Assembly (NCBI GenBank): GCA_963693365.1
Contig: CAVNZM010000001.1
Location: 18,042,001-18,106,000, forward strand
Length of the DNA stretch: 64,000 nt
Direction of reading: 5' to 3'
Source of the DNA: Amoebidium appalachense
Lineage: Eukaryota > Ichthyosporea
Below, one piece after another: positions 24,837 to 52,084 of the stretch. The notes below the pieces were generated by a model that was not told the origin of the DNA, searched no databases, and saw only the letters and a program-made list of their open reading frames with translations. Position 1 is the first letter of the stretch. Each line of letters opens with the position of its first letter. Made by a program: the position numbers and the translations under genes.

Positions 24837-24972
24837 CCCCCCCCCCCCCCCCCCCCCCCCCCCCTCTCCCCCCCCCCCTCCCCCCCCTCCCTCAACCACC
24901 ACCACCACCATCACCAAAAAAAAAAAAAAAAAAAAAAAAAGACCCTCTTCTTCCCCTTCTTCCCCTTCCCCC

Positions 24973-25011
<39 letters not shown>

Positions 25012-25086
25012 ACCACCACCACCACCACCACCACCCACCCACCCACCCACCCACCCATCTCTCTAAGTCTTTCCTTGCTAACATCA

Positions 25087-25124
<38 letters not shown>

Positions 25125-25340
25125 ACCTCCCCCCCTCCAAAAAAAAGAAAGACAAAGAAAAACAAACGCCCAACCACCCCAAAACCCTCTTCCGAACGAT
25201 CTCCCCCCCCCCCCCCCCCCCCTCAAAAAAATAAAAAATAAAATTAAAAATAAAATTAAAGTAAAAAAAAAACAAATCAAAAACAAATCAAAAACAAAAA
25301 CAAAAAAAAACATGTACCCCAAAATGGACCACATCCCTCT

Positions 25341-25376
<36 letters not shown>

Positions 25377-25660
25377 TTCCCCTCCCTCCCCCCATCTCCC
25401 TAACTATCTTTCCTTAAGCAAAGCTTTCCAACATCATTCACTTCCTTGCACAACATCATCCCCTCTTCCCTTGCTCCTTCCTCTCTTCGCATATCTGGAT
25501 CTCCTTTTCAAGAGTGACTGTCTCCGTAACCCCCCCCCCCCCCCCCCCCACCCCACCACCACCACCATCCACCATTCCTCCACTGCTCCCACTTTCCACC
25601 CACCCATGGCCAACTCCCCCCCCCCCCCCCCCCCCCTCCCCCCACCCTCTTTCCACCGCT
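24837..25660. repeat. Poly(C)/(CCA)n/poly(A) block
   Basis: C runs at 24837-24864, 24977-25010, 25087-25124, 25202-25222, 25345-25376 and 25618-25636, separated by CCA, CCCA and A-rich segments. Confidence 0.9.
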
Positions 25661-25928
25661 AGGCCTCTACCGATCCCACCTCCCCCGGTTACCCCCTAGA
25701 AGAAAAATGAAAACCCTTAAATAATGCATCTCACCTAATGTTCCAGAGCGCAACAGGGGGATGGGGGGTTGGGGAGGGTCCAGTGTAGGGGATGCTGCAT
25801 CAGAATCGTCACGACTATTTTGAGCAAATTACGGGTTCAAGGTGTGCACAAATCACGATTTTCAACCTAGAGATCCTGTTTGTGTAAATTAGGTATACGG
25901 AGGTAGTGGGTGGGTGGGTGGGTTAGGG

Positions 25929-25961
<33 letters not shown>

Positions 25962-25963
<2 letters not shown>

Positions 25964-26109
25964 TGAATGCGTCAAAAAGTACGAAGTACACAAGAACAAA
26001 CGGATAACACGATGCAGAATGCAAGCAATACATAAAGAGTATGCATAATAAGCAGAGCCCATCCTCAGGGGGGGCCCACGTCATCCACAGTACCCGAGTT
26101 TCGACCTAT
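25962..26109 (-). repeat. Poly(C)-tailed dispersed repeat, copy 5 (intergenic, best preserved)
   Basis: Directly abuts poly(G) 25931-25961. Minus-strand reading starts GGTCGAAACTCGGGTACTGT, passes GGATGACGTGGGCCC and GAGGATGGGCTCTGCTTATT, and ends GCATTCAAAC before poly(C). It is the only clear copy outside a gene model. Confidence 0.75.
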
Positions 26110-26169
26110 TCCCCTCGTTAACGAAACCCAACTCAGATACTGTTTCACTTGAACATGAGTAGGTCACGT

Positions 26170-26206
<37 letters not shown>

Positions 26207-27065
26207 AATTGGGACACTTGCCGTGAGGCAACTAGGAAATTGGACAAAACCCCGTGCACGGGATGTTGCTTCAATCCATCATCGATAGAGCGGCAAACCA
26301 TATCAAATGTACAACCATTTTTGAACCTTAGTATTAATTATTCTCTGCGCATCTCCTTGGTTTGGAAACGTGGTACTACATTATAGCATGTGAATCTTCT
26401 GCGATAATAGATTCCCAACTCAGCTGTGACAAGATCTTCTAGACCACATCACATGGTACTTATCTACTATTGAATTACAAATACATGTTGTTCGATCGTC
26501 CCTCGAAACTGTTAAAATAAACACTTCAGGGCTACACGAATTATATCGAAACCTCCTGGATATGTGGCAGAAATTCACTCGGCCAACAATCGTGCGTGTG
26601 CTCAAAACATATGCAACTGGCTACATCTAACAACTGTCCGAGCTATTTTGGTAAACAAATGCGTGCTCTCCTGCAATAATATTACTCTCCTCAATCACCA
26701 CCTTTCCTAGCCCCGGTTTTCGTTATCTTACATTGGTTACTGGTCTCCGAAAAGCACTAAACAGAAATACATAAGTTCAGAACATTCAGCATTAAGAAAC
26801 ACGTGCTTTGTGTTCCGAAAACAACGGTATCCATTATGTTGACCTAATTTAGGTTTCAGCACGGCAATAATTATCCATAGGCAGTAAGGCAGCTAGACTG
26901 AGAACCCGAAAAGTGACACTAGGGGGAAAATGGCCGAGAGCGAAAGAAGGGAAGAAAGCCATACTGTGGTGGGGCACAAGAGCAGCTGTTGAACACAGAC
27001 TGAGAGTGTCAACCAAATCGGCCTAGTGAAATGCATACTGGGTATGGAAATCGTAATGGTATGTG

Positions 27066-27092
27066 TGCCCGTGCCCGTGCCCGTGCCCGTGC

Positions 27093-27123
<31 letters not shown>

Positions 27124-27138
27124 TGTGTGGTTGTGTGA

Positions 27139-27203
<65 letters not shown>

Positions 27204-27240
27204 CGCGTGCGTGCGTGTGTGTGTGCGTGTGTGTGTGTGT
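27066..27240. repeat. (GTGCCC)n hexamer and (GT)n
   Basis: About nine GTGCCC units (27066-27119), then GT repeats with GC patches, just downstream of the SNF2 gene's stop codon. Confidence 0.9.
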
Positions 27241-27309
27241 GCTCGCGCGTGTGTGCACTTGTGAATGCACCGTGTGTGTTGGATCAGAGGGTCTGTAAGA
27301 AAGATTCGT

Positions 27310-42291
<14,982 letters not shown>

Positions 42292-44453
42292 GATGCCTAC
42301 CTCAGCTCTGCGTGGTTTCTACGAGAATACCTATCCTGTTCTTGTCCTTTGCCTTAACAGCTACACTAGAAAAAACTCTAGAAAGCTCTACAGAGAGTGG
42401 GACAATAAACGAGGAAACAATAGGGTACTACAATTTTTGCATGTTTATGGCAACTAGTGAATAAGGACCACGCTTAGCAGGAACCTCGGCTCCGCATCAG
42501 GTGTTGAGCTGGTGCCCTTCTTTGTTACTTGAACCTATCGCTTCTCTTTTGCTTTTCTACCTACCACCAGCATTGATATTAGAGCCGTTATGTGTGTTTA
42601 GAACGTAAATACCGTGCCCTGTATATTTTTTCTTCCCCTAGCTGTGCCATGTATGAAAAACTGGGAAGGGAGAGCTCCCACACGGACCGGCTTGACAGGC
42701 GACAGCTAGGAGTGGTCTTGCCGAGCAGCCTGTCTGTCCGGCCACTTCAGATTCCGTTGCTTGGAGGGGCTTTTCGCGCCATTTTTATACATCAGCAGAT
42801 GATTGGTTCCCGTTATTTTAACGTCATTTTGGGCCTGTTACGCACTGATGATGATCGATGTGTAGCTGAAGGTAAAGGGCAGAAGGTTTTTTATGTGTAG
42901 CTGAACTGAAGGGCAGCAAGACAGTTGGACTGTTCACAGCAAGCTCACACCAATTCGTTTCTCATTTGATCAAAGTGAATTCCTGTTCCACACAATTTAG
43001 CACCAAGCAAGAGTCCTGGTTAAGTTATACACGGCAGCCTATGTTACACAGCCCTTCGCGTTAGTTTGCAATTGGGGCAGTGTAGAGAAAGTCAAAGTGA
43101 TGGGTTCGATTATTCGTTTCTGCCATGGTTGTCTAGCAGACCCAAGACCACGTCCATGTAGAGGTTTATCAACGTAAACAGCTTTACTCTCCGATCTTTA
43201 ACAGTGCAGCGTAAAATGGCTGACCACCATGAAGGGACATCATCTTTTGCGGCGGCAGACCTGCGTATGGCTTCCCCATCTTTTTTCGCTGTAACATTTT
43301 CATGTATATAAAGGAGCCAGCTGTGATGCAATACGCAGAGGACGGGGGGAAGGAGTGATGGGGAAGGGGAGGGGGGGGGGGGGGGGGGGGTTAGATAAGA
43401 AGAAGGATCTGGGACGCATCCCACAGGTTGCTTTTTAGGAAAACAGGAATTATGCTACAACGGGTGACTGCCCTCTCTTTCTCCCCCCTCCCTCCCTCCC
43501 TTCCTCCCTTCCTCCCTCCCTCCCTCCCTCCCTTCCTCACCTCCCTCCCTCCTTCCCCCCCTTCCCCCCCCCCCCCCCCTCCCCTCCCTCCCTCCCTCCC
43601 TCCCTCCCTCCCTCCCTCCCTCACGCACTCACTCACTCATTCACTCACTCACTCACTTCCTCACTCACTCAATCATTCACTCCCTCTCCCCCCCCCCCCC
43701 CCCCTCCCCCCTCCCCCTCCCTCCCTCCCCTCTTCCCTCCCTCCCTCCCTCCCTCCCTTTCTCCCTCCGCCTCCCTCCCCACCCTCTCTCTTCTCTCTTC
43801 TCTCTCACTCCCCTCCCTATTTCCCTCCCTCCTCTCCTTCCCCACGTCCCCCCCTCCCTCTCCCTCCCTCTCCCTGTATCCTCCCCCCCCCCCCCTCTTT
43901 CTATGTATATCTATATATGTTAGCCCCCCCTCCCCCCCCCCCCCCCCCCCCATACGCACACACAAACACCCACGTGCACACGCACCTCCTTTCTTAATAT
44001 GTATGAGTGGGGTGGTCGAGATGTGAGGGTGACTTGGTGAGAAGCCAAAATATACGGCATAATTTTTGGTAAGGTCACAGGACTTAGGCCCGGAGCTGCG
44101 TTTATAAAAGGGGTAGATGGCACATGAGGGACCGCACTACCTCTTGTTGATGTTATCTGTCAGCTCTACTACTGTCTGCGTAGCACTAGGGTACTGGAAT
44201 TGAAACTTTCGGGGGAAATCAGCCCTGGGGCCTGAAGAGTGTGGGGATGGGGGGGGGGGATGGGGGGGGGGAGTGGGGTGAGGGGACACAAAACAAAAGG
44301 AAAAGGGGGTTTGCTAGAGTAGGGGCTCAATGGGCCGTATTGAAAAGAGACATTGCCATTCTGCATGTGATACAATGGTGGGTGGTATACTAACAATGGG
44401 GGTAATCAGCCCCAGCGTCGCCCCCTAGGGGCGCACTGGTGTCTCCAGGACCC
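42292..44453. other. Divergent spacer between the SNF2-RING gene and the CorA gene
   Basis: Holds both promoters. 42292-43370 is unique sequence without a recognised gene. 43471-43905 is a C/T-only block. 44090-44250 may belong to a 5' exon of CorA, but I could not define one. Confidence 0.5.
43471..43905. repeat. (CCCT)n/(CTCA)n/poly(C) pyrimidine block
   Basis: CCCT tetramers, a CACT/CTCA stretch at 43621-43681 and C runs, nearly free of G on the plus strand. Confidence 0.9.
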
Positions 44454-45281
44454 ATGCGGCCACCGGTGGGTGCTGGGGAGCGTGAGAGCATGCAGAGAAT
44501 ATCGTCCATGCCTGGAAACATGGCACTTGCTGCAGACCCATATGCCCATAGAATGTTCAGGAAGGATGGCGTGTTGTCTATAACGGGCAGGTAAGATGTT
44601 TGTGGATTGTTTTGGGGTGTTGCTATTACCTTTATGGGCGTGTTTTTTTTCTGGGGGGGAGGAGGTTAGGGGTGCTGAGAAGGAGGGAGGTGGGGAGGGA
44701 GGGAGGGGGAGAGAGTTAGGGGAGGGGAGAGAGAGAGATAAGAGATGTGGGGGTCATCCGGCAGGGATGAGGTAAATGTTTGGTTGTTCTGGGTCATTGA
44801 GTTATTCTTCACTTTGCTCCTCCCCCCCTCCCACCCGCTCCCCCCATGGGTCGAAACTCAGGCACTGTGGATGATTTGGGGCGGCGGCCCCGCTAAGAAT
44901 GGAATCTGTGTTTTAGGCATACACTATGTGTTGTGCGCTCTGTGGTGTGTTGTCCATTATGAATGTGTACCTCGTACTTCATACCCATTCAAACCCTCCC
45001 CCCCCCCCCCCTGCCACCACCACGGCTGCTGCCGCCGCTTGCCCCACCACCACCACAAACATCACCCTTCTCCATTCACCCGTTCGTCCTCTCCCTTCCT
45101 CTTTCCCTCCCCTTACCCCCCCCTCTTCGTGTTTCTGCCCCTCCCCCCCCCCCCCCCCCCCCCCCCCCCCGGGCTGTAAAGAAAAGACATGACGAGGTTC
45201 CCTGCTCCTCACCCCTCGTGCATCAAACCCTATTACTCCCACATTTCTACTTTTCCCCTATGGCGAAATCTAACCCGCCCC

Positions 45282-45313
<32 letters not shown>

Positions 45314-46065
45314 ATCCCACGTTTTTCTTTCAGGCCGACTCCAAGGACCGCCGAGTCTCGGTACAACCGGCACGCATTCAGTCGCATGAGTGCGAGGGAG
45401 GTGCTAGGGATGAACACACATACCAGTCTCGATGCAGACCACGAAGCAACAGAGAGTGTTAGCGGTATATTGACAAATTTGGAATACGAGGCCAATCCTG
45501 ATTGGGCGGGACGGGCGCATGCACACAGTGAAGTGGCGAAAGACGATGGGACGGTGTTGAAGGTTTCGGAGAATTTGGCGGTGGAGAGGAAGAGGTTGAA
45601 GGCCGGGCAGATTCCTGAGGTGGAAAAGTCGCAAGTGGTAGGTGGTTTGGTGCTGTCGTGGAATCTTTCTTCTCCCTTTTTGCGCAGACATGCAAGCGCA
45701 CGTGCACGCATACGCACACTTACACACACGTGTGCGCAAGCTTTTCTGTGCAGTCATTTTACCTTCGTTTCCCCCTCCCCCCCCCCCCCCCCCCCCCCCC
45801 CTTTGGTACGGTATCCTTTCATTCACCAATTCCCCCCCGCCGCTCCCCTCCCCTGCCCCCCCCCCCCCCCCCCTCGGAACCCATCGCCTTCTCCCCACTC
45901 ACACAAAAGCACGAATACATGCCCTTTCGTTTCTCCTCCCTCCCGCAACCTCCCTCCTTTCCCCCCCCCCCCCCCCCAAAAAAAAAAAAATACACTAACA
46001 ACATTCCTCGCTCTGCTTCTTGACCCCACTCACACAAGCACACGAATGAATACCCTTCCCTCCCT

Positions 46066-46108
<43 letters not shown>

Positions 46109-46454
46109 ACCCCACACCACCCCTCCTCTCTCTCTTTCTCCCCCCACCCCCCTCCCTTCCCACCGCCTCTACGTATCATAGCAGTTGCTACCTTCCCCAC
46201 CACCTTCTCATCTCTGCCACTTTTCCATCGTACCACTCTACCCATTATCCCCCTCTTACCCCCCTCCCCCCCCCCCCCCCCCCCCCCCCCTTCACAGTCG
46301 ATCATGGTTCTTGACGGTGACAAGGCCGTGAGGGCCTACCGGGGCCTATCTGAGTTCCTGCAGCAGGACTTTGAGCCCTTGGTCAGACGGTTCTTCTGGG
46401 TGGATGTGTGTGGAGCCACAAAAGACGACATGGCTGTGCTGGAAAGAGTAACCT

Positions 46455-46500
<46 letters not shown>

Positions 46501-46838
46501 CCCCCCCTCCCTTCTCCTCTCCACTCCCCACCCCGGCCCCGGCCCCACCCCCCCACCACCCCACCCACCCCAGGCCCCCCCCCCCCCCCCCCCGCCACCA
46601 CCCCCACTACCAGCAAGCACTATGCAAACGAGCATTCACATCTACGTTCGCAAATACACGCACGTGGGGGTGAGCTCATGCATGCTGGTACACAAAGGCA
46701 CCTGTTTTCTGACGTCCCTGCTGCAGTAGCTATCCGTTTCTTTCTTTCTGATTCTTTGTCGTTACTATGTAAATATGCAACCAAATACAAGCTCCCCGTC
46801 GTAATTGTGCTTTTGTTCTGGTGCTTAGCCTCCCTCCC

Positions 46839-46869
<31 letters not shown>

Positions 46870-47359
46870 ACACCCACACACCCACCCACCCACCCACCCA
46901 CCCACCCACCCACGCGCCCATCCCCCCCCCCCCCCCCTAAGCGGTACACAAACAACTCAAAGCCCGGCACCATGGCAGCACTCCACCCGATTTCCTTCTC
47001 CCACAGTTGTCGATTTTTTGTCTAGGTCTCCTCCATCGTTTGTCCTCCCTCCCCCCCTTCCCCTCTGCCCTGCCTCGAGCCATGTGTGTTCCGCATTTGC
47101 AAGTGTGCACCAAACCCCCCTTCAACTTACCCCCTCCCCCTACCCCCCCATTCCTGTTCCCCTTTACCTGCCTCGGCCAAACCCATCTGCAGCTAAAGGC
47201 AGATTTGTCGTCCTGATGCTCATGTTGTGGTCCACATCCTCTATCCCTCTACCTGACTCCCACACACACACACCTGCCCACAAACACATGCACGTCTGAG
47301 CGCTTAAACACACACACACGCATACACATGCGCGTTCACACGCAGATGGGCATGCACGT

Positions 47360-47430
<71 letters not shown>

Positions 47431-48218
47431 TCTTTGGCCTGCACCCACTGACCACGGAAGATATTCTGACAGACTACACACGTGAAAAGGCCGAGTCATA
47501 TGACAATTACCTCTTTGTGGTGGTCCAGGTGAGGAAACGCACCCCCTTCCCGGCCCTACCCAAAGAATAGGAGTAACAAAAGCTTGGATTTCACAGCTGG
47601 AAAGCTGGGGGTAGTGAGGAAATGCTGGTAGGGTGAGCTGGGGGGGCTTTGTTGTAAAAGTCCGTGTCAATAATTATCGTATAGGCTGCAGTTTCATAAT
47701 GGATATTTTATACACTGCAAAAACACCTTTTGGGGTGCCGGGAAGGGCGTGGGGGGGGGGGGGGGGGGGGGGGGGGAGGGAGGGGGGGGGGGGGGGGATA
47801 AGGTGTGAACAGAAATCGTATGGTGTGTGTGTGGGGGGGGGGGGGGGGGGGGGGGGGGGGGAGGGAAGGGGGGTATTTTTTGTCCTTGCATGGGGCAGTG
47901 TGTGTGTGCGCGCGCGCGTGTGTGTGTATGGGTGGGTGGGTGTGTGGGGGGGTGTGCGTGTGTGCGTGCGCGCGCATGCTTGTGTGCTTGTGTGGTTGTG
48001 TGCCACAACGTGCGTGTGCGGGAATGCCTGCACACACATACATAGGCACAAGCACTCGGACCAATGAACCCATCTGTCCACACCTCTGTCGCATACGTCT
48101 ATTGTCTTTGCCCCTCTCCCCATCACCCACGCACCCGCCCACCCACCCACCCACACGCATGGACGCACGCACACATGCACGCACACACACACACACAAAC
48201 ACACACACACCCCCTCCT

Positions 48219-48292
<74 letters not shown>

Positions 48293-48295
48293 CCT

Positions 48296-48342
<47 letters not shown>

Positions 48343-50062
48343 ACGCACACACACACCTCTCACAAATACATTCGTATACACACCACAGCACACACACTAA
48401 CGGCGCACGTTTCATGCGCACAGGCGTTCTCATCCACTACCGGGCAAGACCTGCAGCACGCCATGAACATAGACGTGGCCGTGTTTGCAGACTTTGCCCT
48501 CACCTTCCACCCAACACCCTCGAGGTGCATAGACAACGTCGTCAGGGCAATGGGCCAGCAGGATGCATTTCTGCGGTCTGATTGGGTGCTCTATCTGGTG
48601 GTATGTGTAGAGTTTCTGTTAGTTTCTTCTGCCTTGCGATATGTTATCAATGTTCTCTAGGCGGTTCTTGGCATGTCGTGTGATTTGATGCTGTGACTTG
48701 CGCCCATCATGAGCTGCTGTTTTCTTGCATCGCACGATGGCTTTTGCAGTGTAAGTGTCTGGAAGGTCCTGTGGGTTCTCCTTTCATCACGCATGGTTTG
48801 CAGTGTTGTAAGTTTCGGTTGTGTTTTCTTTTAGTGCTGGTGTATGAGGGATAAATGATGTGTGTTCAGTGGATAAAGTCATTTTTAGTAAACCGTGTGG
48901 ATAACTGGAATTGCTGATCAATCTTCCCCCCCCCCCCCCCCCCCCCCCCGGAAAAAAAAAACAAAAAAAAACGACCCCCACCACCTCCACCACCACCACC
49001 ACAACCTCAAACACAAACACAACAACAAAAAGAAAGAGCGAATGCATGCGTGTACACACACACACACACACACAACACACACCTTCCGGCTCCTTTCTTC
49101 CACAGCTGAATGATGTTGCGGATGAGCTTGAGCCCGTAGTCAATGCAGCTGAGAGAGAGGTATTATCCCCCCCCCCCCCCCCCCCCCCTCCCCTCCCCCT
49201 CTTTCCAGCACACACATGCTTTGTCAATCATTCACACCCCTTCACCCCTTGCACGACGGTCTACCAGCAAAACTGTTTCTTTGGCCTGTCCCCCCCCCCC
49301 GCCCTTCCCCCTTCCCATGGGGGGTCCTTCCTTTTGGATCACCGTAGCCCCCACGCGGCCCCACCCATTCACCCCAATTTACTCCATGGCCTGTTCCACA
49401 ACGCTTTCTGCATGTTGCTGTCGATTCGTGTGCCTTTGATGTGGAGAAATGTCGTATTGAAATTCCGTTTCCCTCCCTCCCTCCCCCCCCCCCCCCCCCC
49501 CTCCCCCCTCCCCCCCAGGTTGATGCTATCGACGAGGTGATCTTCTTCCTCACTGAAAACGATGAATCCGACGTGCTGAAAAGAATATCTGCAGGCAGAA
49601 AGCGCCTGACAAAGCTAACGCGAAGGTTGAAACCGAAAAGGTACCAACCCCACCACCACCACCACTACCATAACACGCAAGGGGGAGAGGGGGGGGAGGG
49701 GGGAGGGGGGGGGGAGGGGGGGGGGAGGAGAGAGGGGGGGGGGGGAGGGGGGGAATGTGATTATTCATTAAAGTGGTTCCTATGCTGCATACCCCTGATC
49801 TCCGTACTTTTCCCCCGGTTCCCGTTGTTTTGGTCTGCCAGCCCCCCCCCCGCGCCTCCCGGCATCCTACTTTGTCTGCTCTAGCATAGTTAAAAACATC
49901 CATACACACACATGCACACACCTCCATGTGCATTTGTGTACAAACATGGGCACACACTAATCCACTACAACCTACTGCACACACATTCATCAGAAAACAC
50001 ACGTGCCTGTTGGATGCACACGTACGCACACAGTCAGGCACGCGGACACCCACACACACACA

Positions 50063-50111
<49 letters not shown>

Positions 50112-50164
50112 ACCCACTCACTCACTCACTCAATCACTTGTACCCACACACGCACACACACACA

Positions 50165-50203
<39 letters not shown>

Positions 50204-51397
50204 ACACGTACACACACGTACACAAGTAACACACACACACACGTACACACATGCACACACAGGGACATTCTTCTGTACATGGCAGGCACAGGCCGCAGTC
50301 TACCCCGTCACGTGCACAAGCAGACTTTCCTGTATGTGAGAGACATTCTCGATCTGGTCATGCAGATGATGGCTAAGGTATCATTCATATCCCTCCCCAC
50401 CCCCAGACACACGGAGAAACAAGAAGGATGAAAAGGATATGTGATTATGTTTGTTTTTTTCGTTCGACAGCCATCTTACTTCTCCATATTAACGTTGGGC
50501 TTATATCAATGCGGTTTCAACTTGTGGGTCGCATTCTCCCCACTCCCCCCCCCCCCCCCCCCCCACCCCCACCCCCCCCCCCGGCCCCCTTCCCTCCCCA
50601 ACACACGCATACACACGCACTCACACACATACGCACACGCACACGCGCCCTCTCCCATGCTCTACTCTCATAACCTCTGGAGCCTCTTGTTGATATCAAG
50701 GTCTCCTGTCACCCACGAACGTGTCTTTTCTGTTTGTACTCCCATTACTCTGCTCAACTCGCAAGCTATGTCATTTTTGCATCGGTTTTCACTCTCATGT
50801 GCCCTTTCTTTCTGGCTTGTTTCCGTTAAGTGTGTGTGTGTGTGTGTGTGTGTGTATGTTTTGGGGGGGGGGGGGGGGGGGGGGCTGGCAGATGCAATAT
50901 GGTTAGATGTGTGAGTGTGTTTCTGTGTGCATGCCTGCTATGAATGATGTATGGATGTATGGATGGTGGCTCTGACGTGGGCACGGGGCCAGATGGAGGC
51001 AAGTCGTGATGTCATCAACAGCACCCAGTCCAACTACCTGGCCCAGGTAAGACCCCCCCCTCCCCCTGCCCCCCTCCTTGCCCCCCGATATCCAGCCCAC
51101 ATTCACACATTTCATGCTGCCATATCTCTTCCCTCCCCCCTCCCCCCCTTTCAACGCCACCACCACCACCACCAACCATGCCATCGTTACCGCCAGTTCC
51201 ACATCCCACCCGCCCCTCCCCCCTTACCCCCTCATGCACGTTTCTCCCCCTGGCTCATCCCGTCCATGGGGCTCCCTCAAATGGTTTCTTCTCCTGTACA
51301 TATGTGGGAGGGAGGTTTTTTTTTTGTTTTGTTTTTTTTGTATTTTTTGTTTGTGTGTGTGTGTGTGTCACAGGCGCACGCATGTGCACACGTGCGT

Positions 51398-51428
<31 letters not shown>

Positions 51429-51466
51429 GGGGGATTTGTTTGCACTATGTGTCAGGATGTTTTTTT

Positions 51467-51498
<32 letters not shown>

Positions 51499-51838
51499 GA
51501 GGGGGGGGAGGGGGGGTATAGTTGCTCTGTATGTGTTCGAAACTCTCACGTAATTGCATTTTGTGATGACGGGGCCGGGGGGAGTGGAGGTAAATACATG
51601 AAATACGAGGACTGTGAGGTGCGAAGCAAGAAACCTGACTGTGACCCTGTTCTTCTGACTATGACAATATTGTGCACAGGTGAGCGTTAACCTAGGGGTG
51701 GCGTCCAACCGGGGCAACATGGCCCTTAACAAGCTCACAACCGCATCGGCAATATTCCTGCCCCTTAACCTGGTATGTCTGCTTTGGGTAAACGTAACTT
51801 GCTGTGTCTTTTCTTGCCTCTCAGAGTTTTTTTTTTTT

Positions 51839-51890
<52 letters not shown>

Positions 51891-52005
51891 CATGATCCAT
51901 GTGTGTGGAGATTGCAAGGGAAGGAAGTATGAGGGCTTCGGGGTTTAAGTAAATGAAAGGTAGGGTACATAGTGGTGGAGGTATTTTGGGTAGGGGATTG
52001 GGGGG

Positions 52006-52084
<79 letters not shown>

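Larger units (their letters stand above)
24134..27309. other. Spacer with homopolymer runs
   Basis: Poly(G) at 24199-24230, large poly(C)/CCA/poly(A) blocks at 24837-25660, poly(G) at 25931-25961 and 26170-26203, and (GTGCCC)n then (GT)n/(GC)n at 27065-27240. 26204-27060 is unique AT-leaning DNA with no gene that I see. Confidence 0.5.

Noticed and set aside
43110-43424. Minus-strand frame ending in LFTLINLYMDVVLGLLDNHG
   Set aside because: No recognisable family and half of it is simple repeat. Possibly an old transposon scrap, but not supportable.
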